DNA of 64,000 nt from Chrysomallon squamiferum (lineage: Eukaryota > Mollusca > Gastropoda > Neomphalida > Peltospiridae). Shown here piece by piece: positions 52,013 through 64,000 of the stretch. Position 1 is the stretch's first letter. Every line of letters begins with the position of its first letter. The translations under genes and the position numbers were made by a program. The stretch lies in contig CM022671.1 in assembly GCA_012295275.1 (NCBI GenBank), positions 34,991,683 through 35,055,682 on the forward strand, in the 5' to 3' direction. The notes below the pieces were generated by a model. That model had not been told where the DNA came from and did not search any database. It saw nothing but the letters and a program-made list of their open reading frames with translations.

Positions 52013-55000
52013 ATGTTGATAAAGGAATTGTAAGTTCTTTCTTTTGTTTATAGACAGACTTGTGGTTTATGAAAATTATTTAAAATAGGAGTTTTGATAT
52101 CCAGTGTGTTAGAAGTCTTTGTCCCAGGACTAACTATATATATATCGATTCTGTTCCAAAAATAGAATCCCCCTTTCTGTCATATCATGATCATATTCCG
52201 TGTATCACCTGTGATCGGATATTATATTGGTTTTGGTAAAGTAACATAGAAAATATTTTGTCGGTCGTTATAAAACCATAAATAACGATACATTTATATT
52301 AAAGTGGTTAATTAAAAACTGTTTATAATTAATGGCACCACGACGTCCATGGCTGACCTATCCGAAACTGACACAATTGAATATTTTAGGGAGTGGCTGT
52401 TTCCATGATTCATCAAAACAATGATTTTTATAAATACAGCTTTGAAAATACATCTTGTAATTATAATCAGTTTATAATTTAAGCTCTTAGAGAGGTATCC
52501 ATTTGAATGACTGATCCAAATGATTGCAAATGTAAACACTCATGTGACACAAAGAACGAAGGCCCTGGTTCCAACTTCCTTATTATAAAACATAACTAAA
52601 TATAATTATTTTACCCCAAACCACAGTATTCATGAACATTCTTATATATGCATTAATGTAAATGTGTCCAGTTTGTATGATATAGCACAATAAAATTAAA
52701 TAGCATAAATTAAATTTGTGACATTAGTGATTAGATTTTAGATTTTAATTTTTTAAATAATGTTCATGTTAATTTATACATCCATGTTGGTATCATGAAA
52801 ATATCATTTTATTTATTATTTTTTTAATTTTATTATATATAAACATTATTTTATTTTAGTTCATTTTAAAATTAAATAACTTCAAAATCTGCATTGTCAG
52901 CGATTTATTTAAAAAAAAATTTTGGTGTAAAGTTTTATTATTGAATTAATAATAGTAATTAAAATGCTAGTATGTTAATATTCAGATGATTTTCTGTATT
53001 ATACTAGATTGTATTATCTACACAAATTATCAATGAATCAGTCTTTGTCTTTTCTCATCATTTACAGTCGGATTGTCCTGCCTATGAGTGTAGAAGAGGT
53101 AAGTTTATTCTTTTAATCTTCATATTTTAAAATAAAAATAATTTTTATGTTCAAATTGTATAAGTTTTTATTACAAAATTTACTGTCATGAATGTAGTCT
53201 ATTTATACAGTTAAACGTGTTTTAAAAATATGAATTTTGCACTAAGCTTTCTCAAAACTTGGATTTAAAATATGAAATTCGTATTATTTATCTCATTTAT
53301 TACTTTGCTTATTTTAAACAAATGATTTCATCAGAAGCACAAGACCCAGCTTTGCATGGACTTTATATTAAACAGGCAAATGTAAACAAATGTGTCAAAA
53401 TAGCAAATTAGCTAAGAACAAGAATTTCCACATATATGCATACTAACATAATATGATATCTGCCTGCATGAATGCATGGTTTATTTTCAAATGTGTGTAT
53501 GCTTATGTATCTGTATGGTTATACCTGCAGATATTTTGATAACATAAAAAAATCAACATCTTCCTTTAATGATTGCTCTGTGTATGTACATCTTTAACTA
53601 ATCTAAAGGACTTTGATCTTAAATTGAGATTAATCTGTGCTACATGATCTGTAGATAAAAGAGAGTGATTAGTAAAACATGAGTAGTAGATTACTTGAAG
53701 GTTATGAAAGGTGTAACCTCCCCCAAACTGCTCCAAAAGCCCATAGATTTTTCTTGTAATATAAATATTTTTAAAAAGAATTATCTGTACTGGTTTAATA
53801 AATATAATATATTGTTGTTGGTACTTGATGTTCATAAACCAATAAGCAGTCAGTGGTACATATTATGCTTTAGTCACACAAAATATCTAAAACAATGGAT
53901 TTGTGATGCTTTTGTTTTAAATGTGAATTGTTAACTGGAACTTTTGCAAAACTGGCATAAATTCAAGAAAATTTATAATTTGAGGATTATAAAAAGCAGC
54001 AGACAAAAAATAATTTAAATAGCTTGAATTGTTTTTGCATGTCTTCCACCATTTTTTACCACTGGAATACTTTCAGAAAAAAAAAAAAAAAAAAATTAAA
54101 TGTTATTATTAACTGTTGAATGTTTACCTTGTAATGAAGATTATATAATAATTGCATGTGTTTTCATTTATGGTAACCATAATTGTATATATCTGCCAAA
54201 AATTAACCTGAAATTATTTTCTACACCGAAAACTTGTTAATTATTTTAACTTTATGTATTAAATGCTAATTAATAATATCTTTATGTCTGTAACAAGAAG
54301 TCAGAATTCAGTGCTCAGAACTGGAAATGTTTATTTGATGTTTTTTATTTTATTTTTTTACATTTTTATGTATAACTTAATATCATGAGTTTTTGTTTAG
54401 ACTTATTTTATTATGAGAAACATTGTGAAATTAGTCATTGCTGATGATTTAATATTACTTTTTGTGTGTTTGTATATTTATTTATTTATTTATTTATTTA
54501 TTTCAGTATCAAGTTGCTCAGCTATACTCTGTGGCAGAAGCCAGCAAGAATGAAACAGGAGGTGGTGAAGGCATTGAGGTTAAGAAAAATGAACCATTTG
54601 ATGAAACTAATGAACCTCCTGATGTTCCCATGACAACTAAGTTCGGAACATACACAACAGGACAGTTTACACATAAAATATATCATTTACAAAGGTTTGT
54701 TAACTTAGGTGTACCTATGTATCTATATATCCCTTTTTTTAAATTTTATTTTATTTTATTTTATTTTATTTGTAAATTACACTTTTCTGAATTAAAACAG
54801 AAATGTAATACATTTAATATATTTTTCTTAAAAACTTAATATGTCTCTCAACAAATTATTCAGTTAAAAATTTTCTGAACAGTTAATCGCTTTTTATTCT
54901 CTATCTCTCTCTCTCTGCAGTCAATATAAAACATCATTTTTTTTTTTTTTTCCATTCAGTAAAGTTCCTGCCTGGATTCGGTTTTTAGCACCGAAAGGAT

Positions 55001-56542
55001 CTTTAGAAATTCATGAACGAGCATGGAACTCTTACCCATACTGCAGGACAGTAATATCTGTGAGTATTAGGCTGTATATCTACACTGTTGTTCAAAATTA
55101 AAAGTAAGAAATATATTTTTAAATATAACATGATCTAAGCTGTCAGTCTGTGGTATAGTTCAGTATAATGATAAGTATATACTAAATATTTACCTGTAGA
55201 CTTACATTGTAGTACAGTGTAATCTCTGGTAACTATGTTCTTAAATACAAAAGGATCTAGACAGTACAACTGTGTGATAAGTTTCATGGTCAGTTCTTGT
55301 ATCACAAGTTTTAACTCAGGTGGCCCAAACTGCTTCAAAATAGCCTTCAGTCATTGTAAAACAGAGAGGTCCTTCTTTAATAATTACAGTGATTTCATAA
55401 TTATGGGGAATTCTTTTAAGAAATGTAGACTTCAGAAAAATATGTATTCCCCATCTTTGTGAAATATGGCTTAAAGCCTTTATGAAGTATCTTGAGCAAA
55501 AAGAAAACAAGGAATTTAGGAATGTATGAAATACAGTGTTTGTTTTTTAATAACTACAAAATTATAACTTCTCTGGCTATTTAAAAAAAATAATTTCATC
55601 TTGTTTTATTTCAGAATCCTGATTATATGAAAGAAAATTTTTTCATTATCATTGAGTCAATGCATTATGCTGATCGTGGGGAAACAGATAATGTAAGTAT
55701 TTATTTTTAAGAATCAGTGTTTGAAATAAAAATGATACTTCAGTGTTGTTCATTTTAATAATTTTACAGCCCATTTGTTTCAGCAAACACTCTAAAAGTA
55801 TTATACTGTACCAAATTATATGGGTTTTTTTCTTCTTTTTCTTATGGTTATGATTTTTAATGTGACATTTTTAATAATAAATGTTTTATTTTTAAATTAG
55901 ATACACGATTTGAATAATGAAGATTTGAAGAAAAGACAGGTTGTAAATATCGACATAGCTAATGACCCAGTTAAAAGAGGGGTAAGCAGTGTTAAAACTT
56001 GACATTTTCGCTTGATCTTCAACTGCTTGTTGCCCTTGTATCATTACATCACACAAATTCTGTGATGCAGGTTACCTATTAAACAAACATTTGTTTAGCA
56101 GTAAATAGTCTTCCTTAAATAACAGCTAACATAAATGGACTCACTTTTAAACCTTGTTGTTATATGTACTCTTGTTAGGTGTTTTATTTGAATGTGAACT
56201 TAGTTAAAAAATATTTTAAATGTGTAAGGAGGTAATTGGTTTAAAGGTATGATTAAATGAACATGGTAATGTTTGTAGGACTACAAGGAAGAATGGGATC
56301 CCACTTTATTTAAATCTGCAAAAACTGACAGAGGCGCTTTAGTAGGTCCAAACTGGAAGGTGAGAGTCGTTAGTGTAACATGTTTTAGTTTTTAAAGCAT
56401 CTCTCTATTTTCTTAATTCATTAATTTCTTTCATTTAGTTTAAAAAAATTTAAATAATTTTTTATTTTTTTTATTATTATTATTATAATAATTTATTTTA
56501 TTCTTTTTATTATTATTATTATAATTTATTTTATTCTTTTTA

Positions 56543-56610
<68 letters not shown>

Positions 56611-58170
56611 GTTATTATTATTATTATTATTAAATTTTTGTAATAATTCAGTTATTATTTATTATTTATTTATCTCTTGTTTTACTCAGTTATTTTTCAA
56701 ATCCTGAAGTCTTTTCATTACATTATATTGCAGTAACTTTCAGTTAACTAACACTGAATCTTACTCTGATATTCTGTCTTAAAATAGTGTGTAACAAGTT
56801 TGATTCTTCACATAATAACTGTTTTCTAATTTCTTTATCTGCTGCAAGACTAAACTTTGTTGTTTATGGAATATATATTTCAGTGCTAGAGAAACAGAGA
56901 AGAATTGTGTTAATTGTTTTTTTCTCAATTCAGGAAAAAGTGCATCCGGTTATGTGTTCGTACAAACTAGTGCGCTGCTACTTCAAATGGTTTGGATTAC
57001 AAAACAGAGTAGAAAAGTTCATAATGACAGTAAGTTTTCTTCTATATAATTTGAAAAAAAAACAAAAAAAACAAAAAATTTATTAATACTTTCATTATAT
57101 TTTTTAAATGTTAGAATAAATAATTTCTGGATTTTTTTTTTTCTTCTTATTCATGATGGTTTTGTTCTTTTTGTTGTTCTTGAGTTTTTTTTATAATAAA
57201 ATTTAACAGTATGTCAGCTTTTAGATATCAAAATCCAAAATATTTATTTTACTTCTGTGGGAGAAAGCACACAAAAGATGACTTTCATCTGACAGTGAGT
57301 CAAGTACTTGACTTTAGCTGCCATGTCTCACATCATTGTAAAATTATCTGATTTGAAACCTGACAGTTACCAAGTTGTTATTGTAAAAAAAAATGAATTT
57401 TCTTTTTTTAAAACAATTCAGCAAGAACAGCGATTGTTCTTCAACTTTCATCGACAAGTTTATTGCTGGACAGACAAGTGGTACGGACTGACTATGGAGG
57501 ATATACGAAGAATCGAGGAACAGACAAAGAAGGAGTTAGACGAGGTATTTAACTTACCAGTCATTCCTGTCTGTCAGTGATGTCTCCCCAGCAATGTCAC
57601 ACTTAACTGATTTTAAGATTTTATATTTTCTTTTTTCAAATTTTTGTTTATTATTTCTTTTTATCAATGAGTCTTTCAAAAAAAAAAAAAAAAAAACTGT
57701 AATGGAAGTTCTTTTGTGATCTGCTGAAAATGGAAAGTTTAAATGCAACTATTTTATCTTCTACTTTTTTTTTTTTTTCTTACTGTATGTTATTTATTCT
57801 TTATAATTTTGTCTTCTTGATGTGCTTGGATGCCTCACAGCTAATCTATAAAAGTAGTATGAGAAGATTTCTCTGCTGTCAATACTAAAGTGTTTAGATA
57901 CTGTTAAACTACCCTCCATTACCAAGTTAATTCATTTATGTAAACACACACTAAATATTTATTTATTATTTTATTTTATTTATTTATTTGTTTGTTTGTT
58001 TGTTTGTTTGTTTGTTTGTTTGTTTGTTTGTTTGTTTGTTTGTTTTTTTTATTTATTTTATTTGTTTTATTATATCCAACAATATTGACTTCATACATAT
58101 CTCTTCTTTCTTTCAGGCACTTAACCATGGAGGTGTGAAAGGAACTTCAGCTGCTGATGATGATGCATGA
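52013..58170 (+). CDS. PITPNB: Class I phosphatidylinositol transfer protein, complete
   Basis: Ten coding exons in phase: 52013-52029, 53068-53098, 54507-54694, 54960-55059, 55615-55692, 55901-55981, 56279-56359, 56934-57029, 57422-57544, 58117-58170; 282 residues against ~270 in mammals. Begins MLIKEFRIVLP; then [33 protein letters not shown] (lipid-contact region), [48 protein letters not shown]; ends GTSAADDDA, closest to the PITP-beta tail. Known: single-domain carrier exchanging PI and PC between membranes and supporting phosphoinositide signalling and Golgi function. Odd: the acidic/Pro insert after NEPF is longer than in vertebrates, and the membrane-docking WW pair is WF. The gene is the single invertebrate class I PITP in many animals, so alpha/beta naming is loose. 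Confidence 0.96.
54477..54503. repeat. (TTTA)n acting as the polypyrimidine tract of PITP exon 3
   Basis: TTTA units run directly into TTTCAG at 54501-54506. Confidence 0.85.
56535..56632. repeat. (TTA)n microsatellite
   Basis: Long, almost pure ATT repeat in the PITP intron following the exon ending at 56359. Confidence 0.95.
57958..58047. repeat. (TTTA)n and (TTTG)n repeat before the last PITP exon
   Basis: TTTA units then about 15 TTTG units, ending ~70 bp before the acceptor at 58115-58116; on the plus strand they make a spurious VCLF repeat frame. Confidence 0.9.
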
Positions 58171-59036
58171 GCAGAAACCCGATGCACACATAAAATACAA
58201 GAGTAAAAAAAAAACACTGTTTAGCTGTGTATTTTAACAATGTTTTGTGTCTGTGGCCGTGTTTCTGATAGACATCACGTTTACCTCGGTCCAGAATTAG
58301 TTGTCCCGTTTAGCCTGTGTAAAGGTAATGGGAGAAATATTCACCCCTGTTTTGTGCTAACATTTTCTTATCTATAAACTGTTTGTTTGTTTGTTTTTTT
58401 GTTGTTGTTGTTGTTTGTTTTGTTTTCTGTATTTTTTATTTTATTTTATTTATTTTATTTATTTATTTGCTGTTCTTTATTGTTTTATTAGAAAATGTTT
58501 TAAACAAAAAGAAAGTTTTCTTTTTATTTATTTATTTTTATTCAAATTTTTTTTGAATTATTATTAATGTGCTGTACTCAGAGTTATTTAAAGTGTTTGT
58601 GTTTGTTTTGAAAATGACTTTTGGGGTGAGTTTGCATTTTTATCATTTTCCTTATGACGGATGATAAGTTTTTCATAAAGAATTGAAACTTTTTTTCTTT
58701 TTTTTTAATAAATATGTTTAGGTGCATATTACATTGTAATAAAATAAAAGTAGGATTATTATGACTTTGACACAAATGATTAATGACACTGGTTAGATAG
58801 TTTGATTTTTACTCTTTAAATGTAACAATAGTGTATTGGTAATTTCCATGTTTTCTATAATCTAGCTGATTAATATCTGTTACTACAACTAGACGGTGAT
58901 AACTAGACAAATTAGGAATCTTTTTGACTGATTCTCTTGTCATGTTTGTTTTTGTGTTTTTGTTTTGTTTGTTTTTTTCACAAAAATGCTAGATTGTATT
59001 TGGAATATTTTAATGCATTTGTTATTTTTTGCTTTC
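58171..59036 (+). other. Probable 3' UTR of the PITP gene
   Basis: From the TGA at 58168-58170. Contains GTTT and TTTA repeats and no coding potential. Confidence 0.4.
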
Positions 59037-59042
59037 AATAAA
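59037..59042 (+). terminator. Candidate poly(A) signal of the PITP gene
   Basis: AATAAA about 870 bp past the stop codon, followed by ATTGATTGTAGAAATAAATT. Other AATAAA-like hexamers exist (for example ~58709), so use is uncertain. Confidence 0.35.
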
Positions 59043-59228
59043 TTGATTGTAGAAATAAATTTAAAGAGCAAGTGGAATAATTCATTTTAAAAAAAAAATT
59101 ATGAATGTTGTTGATTGGTAATATTTTAGTTTTTTTATTTGTTTTATCTGTTTGCTTGATGTAATTTATTGAGAAAAGTTTCAAAGAGGATTTAATTAAT
59201 ATCATGTATACCTGTTTGGAATTTGGTT

Positions 59229-59235
<7 letters not shown>

Positions 59236-59278
<43 letters not shown>
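59236..59278. repeat. Poly(A) run
   Basis: About 43 consecutive A. No coding remnant immediately upstream and no target-site duplication obvious by eye, so retroposition is not demonstrated. Confidence 0.85.
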
Positions 59279-59280
<2 letters not shown>

Positions 59281-60705
59281 TCTAGGGACTCAAAACAAAT
59301 CAACAAAAATAAGTCATAATTTGATTTCATTCAACATAATTAATTAGTCTTGCCATGCTTTAGCTGGGAAGTGTGTTAAGATTTCCGATGTGGTATTTGT
59401 AAAATACTATTGTTTTGATACGATACCTTATTCTTTGTCCTACGTTATTAATACCGAGAAACAAATCAGATGAATAGTGAGAATTTTGGACTAAATTCAG
59501 ACCACTGTATGTAATATGTATATATTGTTTTGAAATTCAGTTTTGTGTGTTTTCCAATAGCAGAACCACAGTGTTTCAGTTGTAAAATATACATCTATGT
59601 TGACATCCTCACAATCATAACAAAAATACTCTGCTTGTTATTTTTGCTTCTGTCTCATCATACAGTGATCATAAAGGAATAAGGCAGTAGATAAAGGTTG
59701 TTTTTCTTTTTTTTTTTTTTTTTTTTCTGAAACACTATTTGTTTGAAAAAATACTGAGGAAGATGGCATAATTGTATAACCAGTTTGTCAACATCAGTCT
59801 TGTCATGTTGTTTTTCTGAGAAACCACGTTTCTGTAGTAACATGTTAATATCTTTCTTCTGAAACTAATAAACCATGTAGAATGGCAGCAAATACTTTCT
59901 TACATGTAACCATTCCAACATGTAACCATTGTACTATCATTTTTAACATTTGAATACCTGAATGGCTATTAATTTGTAGTTACTCATTTGTGTATTTTGT
60001 GGTAAAATCTTAACTGCTTGTATTAGAATCACTTCTGTTATTATATTTTAATATATGTATTTTTCTATAAAAAGAAAAAAAAAGAAAACCAAAACCCCCA
60101 AAATAGCTGCTGTTTTTATTATTATTTAGTAATTATTGAAATATGCATTTTGTAGAATTATCATTGTTGTTGTTATCATTTTACCTAATTAATAATTTTC
60201 TTGTTTTTGTTTTGTCTATGATTTTCCCATTCAATTCTCAGTGATACACATAATCATCCTCTACCACATAATCATTAGTTTTTTTATATCAAAAACACAG
60301 AGTAATGAAAAAAAAAAAATTTAATAATAATAATTATAATATAGAATCCAAGAGTTTGCACTTTGAATCTAAACTTGTTGATGGAATTTTTTTTTTTATT
60401 ATTCCATTCCAGTTTGATTCTTCTAATTATTTTATTTTATTAAATTTACCAAAACATAACAACAAAAAACAATTAATTTTTATTAAATATATTGTTTTGA
60501 TCTTCTGTCGCACAATACATTTGTTTTGTTATTTTCTTATTGTATGGTTTGCAAATGAAATGGTAGTGATGCAAATACAATAAAATTATAAACTAAATAT
60601 ATTTGTCTTCATCTTTGTGTTTGAAACCTTGGTGCATAAAATAAAAGTAATATTTATATCACTTTGTGTATATTTACTTAGAAGTACTTATGGATTTTTT
60701 AAACA

Positions 60706-60742
60706 AAATTTATTTATTTATTTATTTATTTATTTATTTTAT
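60706..60742. repeat. (TTTA)n repeat
   Basis: About eight TTTA units, intergenic. Confidence 0.85.
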
Positions 60743-63700
60743 TTTATTTTGTTGGCATGTTGTTTTTTTTTGTTGTTTTTTATAGAGGTTGGGAGGTTTA
60801 TTCATTTTTATAAAGAAGAATTTCAATATTGAATTTTTAAAATAAAAATAATACTGTATTAAATAAGTGTTACGGTAGGAAATGTGACTTATTCTTCTAG
60901 AATGTAAATTTAACAAAACACAACAAAACAAATCCTTTCATTATTGAGTTATCTACTATTTCTTTATTCTGTATACTGTTTACAATCAAACTCATTAAAA
61001 TAAAAAAATAAATAAAATAAATAAATAAAATAAAATAAACAATACATTTTTTAAATTAATAATACCACTGTACAATAACATTAAAATAATTTGTAAGTGT
61101 ACATATATACTAGTACTTAAAACCCAACAAAATCATCCTTATATCTTAACAATTGTTGTAAAATATTCAAAGCACTTACAGGAATATTTAACATTCTTAA
61201 TGTAGTGAACTGAAAAGCTGAAATAAATGGCTAGAATTTGGATTAGTATGAATAATATTATATATATTGCACTCATTGAAAATGTATTAAATATGTTAAT
61301 AGGTATTAAATATTAATTTTAACACATATTGATAATACATATTGACAGTTTGCATTAATTATATGTAATATGCTAATGATATGCATTAATTATATTTATT
61401 GACACTGTAATACATGTTAAAAATGCTTAATGTAAAAAACAAACATATATATATATATATATAAGCTTACCTTTTCAAACTGTTTTCTGTTGTCAATAAA
61501 CTCAGCTTTTTGTACAATATGGAGTTAAGTAATTTGTAAACCTGGTTTAATATCAAATATAATTAATTAGAAGACTTACTAGTTATTCATCATTATTTGA
61601 TAGAGAAAAAAAAGGTATTGATAACTGACAGCAAAATTTACTTGTTTAAAATACAGGATTTTGTGTGTGAAATATCACAGCTATTGACAGAACAGTTAAA
61701 ATATTTAAATACCAAACGTAACTTCTTTTTTTTTCTTTTGCATTTGCTGTTTGAAAAATGTATAAATATGCTAAAGTTAAAGTGTTAACAAGAATGTTCA
61801 GTTGTTTAGTTTGTTTTTTTGTTGGGCATGTATGTAGTGAAGGAAATTCCAAGCCATTCCAAATTTTATTTTATTATTATCAAGTGTCTGTAATGGAACT
61901 GAATTATTATTATTTATTTATTTATTTTGTTAAATTATAATTTATTTATTTAGTTGTTATTTTTAACTGATATTTAAAATAGAATTGTCTTAATTTTAAG
62001 TTGTCAGTGAATAATAGAACATATTTTTGTTTTGTTTTAAAACATCTATGTAAGTAATTATCATTGTATAGTTATAATTTTGTGACTGGGGTGTTGACCA
62101 AAACCTAAATGTTAGTAAATTTAAATATTATAAAAAGTGTATAGAATTAATTTTATATGTTTATTTAGTAAAATAGCTGTTAGGTGATTATTAAAACAGA
62201 ATATCAACAATATTTGTCTTTAGTAAAAATTATTCTATAGTAACTGTTGTCTGCATTATAATATAACATTTGTTTTCTTTTTCATTTTTTTTTTTTTTAA
62301 TACTTCTTCATACTAACTAGATCTGTAATATGGTGATTACAATTAGAAAGATGAGGTATTTAGTTTACTTATGTAAAAATGTACCAACTGCATCTATTGT
62401 TAAACTAGTTAAATGCAGTTCACTTACTTAACTGATTTTTAATTGTTTGTCATTAATTGGTGAATTTTGCAAAAGAAATACAACCAAAAAAAATAAAATA
62501 AATAAAAACTTAAATGCTTAACTATATTGCAGTGTCTGCTTATGTAATGAATTAAAAAAAAATATATATATATATATAATGATCTTTAAGTTTCTTCTTA
62601 TTATTATTATTTTTTATTTATAAATATTAAAAAAGAAATTTTGGGATTTAAAATTAAATTAAAATTAGTACATTTTATCCAGTTTTAAGTTGACATAACC
62701 AAAAATTACAATTAACTTGTATACAAAATTTATAAGTAAAACAAATGGACTGAATTTTTTTTTTTTTTTTTTTTTTTTTTGTACAAGTAAAATACAATTT
62801 TAGCATTTCCCTGAATATATTAACATGTATAATTATATAAATATACCAATCTGTGTAATCTGATTGGAATTTACTCTAAAAAAAAAATCTTTATTTTAGA
62901 GATTTTTATAAAGCTTATTTCTTAATGAAATACAATCATGTGTTGGTAAAATTGTCCAGTAAATCATTCACAACTAATCCATGACTAAATGTTTGTTAAT
63001 GTCAGTAAAAACAGAATTAATGCTGTTAATGCTTCAACATTCTAAATAAACATGAAATAATTTCTTTTGCGGTTGTTATTTTTTTTAATTTTCATTTTTC
63101 TTTTTATGTTCTTAAAGTGAATAATTTATGAAAGAGGTTTAAAATAGTTTAGTTCTGTCAGGATGTTTATATATTTTAAAAATATCTTCACAAATTTTGT
63201 TAGTTGTGGCTGTCATTCCTGTGCTATATGTATCAGCAGTAAAGAATCTTGTATTTGCACATCCTCATAAACAGGACACACATACCATATTTAACAAAAA
63301 GGTTGGATTAGGAAATAAGCAAGATTGATCATGTTTGATATTTAATACTCCAAAGAGTTAATACATATAATTTTATTTTATTTTGTTTAAACAACCAATG
63401 TTTAAGGATATTTTTAATATAAAAAAAAAAAATTTAAACAACAATGTTAACAGTTTTTAATCAGAAGGGAGGTAACTCTTAAAGGGTTTACTTCATACTA
63501 CTTCATTAGAACTGCAATAAATATTTAAATATTTGATCTTTTTAAATAAATATATTATAAAGATAACAAAAACTGACAGTTTATTATTCATAATATTCAA
63601 TAAACATTTCATTTGTATAATGTAAGACAAAAAAAACAAAAACATTGTGAAATGCTAATTAATTTAGACAAATTCCTGTTATTGTATCACTGTAAATATA

Positions 63701-63791
63701 TATAAATCTTTACAATCTAGTTTATGTGAAATAATTAAAAAAATAATAATGATCAATAAATAAATAAAATTTAAAAAAATATGTAATTTCA

Positions 63792-64000
63792 TTATGGATA
63801 TTTTGTTCCCTCTTCAATCAGCTGTCTAATGGTTTCTACAAGAGTTCCAGCCTTATCAGTGTTCATCAGACTATGAATAATACTGGCTTTTTGTGAAACG
63901 GGAATTGCTGAAACAAAAAGTTCTTTTATGCTATCCATGCACAAAACTCTGAAGTCGTGAAAGACTGAGAATTCCAAAATTCTTGCGATGGTTTCAGGAT
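63792..64000 (-). CDS. Last exon of an unidentified protein-coding gene, partial
   Basis: Minus-strand frame open from the window edge to TAA at 63794-63792: at least 68 codons, with visible parts PETIARILEF, FRVLCMDSIKELFVSAIPVS, KASIIHSLMNTDKAGTLVET and IRQLIEEGTKYP at the end. Composition is that of a helical, non-repetitive protein and could be the last helices of a HEAT/ARM-type fold; I do not recognise the family. The frame reaches the edge with no convincing acceptor, so the exon continues beyond the window. Convergent with the PITP gene. Confidence 0.6.
   Translation of the reverse strand, partial: PETIARILEFSVFHDFRVLCMDSIKELFVSAIPVSQKASIIHSLMNTDKAGTLVETIRQLIEEGTKYP

Larger units (their letters stand above)
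59043..63791. other. Intergenic, AT-rich, no gene seen
   Basis: No exon on either strand that I can support. Contains a 43-nt A run (59236-59278), TTTA repeat (60706-60742), T runs (59709, 62757-62780) and TA runs (61446-61462, 62562-62577). Lies between the convergent PITP gene and the unnamed gene at the right edge, so part is 3' UTR of either. Confidence 0.45.

Noticed and set aside
54462-54506. N-terminal extension of the PITP exon 3 frame beginning at 54462
   Set aside because: This is intron sequence: the TTTA repeat forms the polypyrimidine tract and the exon starts after the AG at 54505-54506; the reading frame is supplied by exons 1 and 2.

Overview
This is a nuclear segment of an animal genome. 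It is strongly AT-rich, with long introns, GT-AG splice junctions, many microsatellites (TG, TA, GA, TATC, TTTA, TTA, TTTG) and long A/T runs. The proteins are closest, as remembered, to ordinary bilaterian orthologues. The class I PITP with a GTYTTGQ-type insert, the dispersed intron-rich layout and the simple-repeat content suggest a lophotrochozoan, perhaps a mollusc. The species cannot be read from the sequence alone.

Layout from left to right: (1) 1-6412, minus strand, the 5' end of an unconventional myosin-XVIII gene (first coding exon with lysine/glutamate-rich start and PDZ domain; the motor lies off the left edge). (2) 7718-15134, minus, RNF185 ER-membrane E3 ligase, five coding exons and a probable 3.8-kb 3' UTR. 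(3) 15467-23779, plus, RMND1 mitochondrial DUF155 protein, head-to-head with RNF185 across about 330 bp. (4) 26883-36945, minus, NADPH-cytochrome P450 reductase (POR), 14 coding exons, 662 codons, plus a probable non-coding 5' exon near 38.9-39.1 kb. (5) 40478-46499, plus, chaperonin subunit CCT6/TCP1-zeta, 14 exons, 532 codons, with a perfect heat-shock-element trimer just upstream. (6) 48105-48380, minus, a lone terminal exon resembling the seventh helix and tail of a class A GPCR. (7) 52013-58170, plus, class I phosphatidylinositol transfer protein, 10 exons, 282 codons. (8) 63792-64000, minus, the last exon of a gene I cannot name. All five complete genes were reassembled exon by exon with continuous phase, so they look intact and functional. 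They are housekeeping genes with no obvious common pathway; the neighbourhood probably reflects ancestral linkage.

The most unusual structure is in POR. Its third coding exon, which encodes the FMN-binding loop, is flanked on both sides by tandem arrays built from its own exon-intron boundaries. Downstream there are 12 extra copies of a 43-bp unit carrying the exon's last 18 nt plus its splice donor. Upstream there are 8 extra copies of an 87-103-bp unit carrying the acceptor plus the first ~34 nt of the exon, and nearly every unit has the same perfect 14-bp palindrome. CCT6 shows a smaller version: one intronic copy of the acceptor and first 31 nt of exon 10, identical in the exonic part although the intronic flank has diverged. 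These splice-site-bearing repeats are the main things to check.

Other points: six perfect TGACGTCA palindromes, an in-frame 32-residue N-terminal extension on the PITP gene, and a WW-to-WF change in the PITP lipid-exchange loop. Gene-poor stretches hold introns, UTRs and simple repeats, with no recognisable transposon protein, rRNA, tRNA or CRISPR array.
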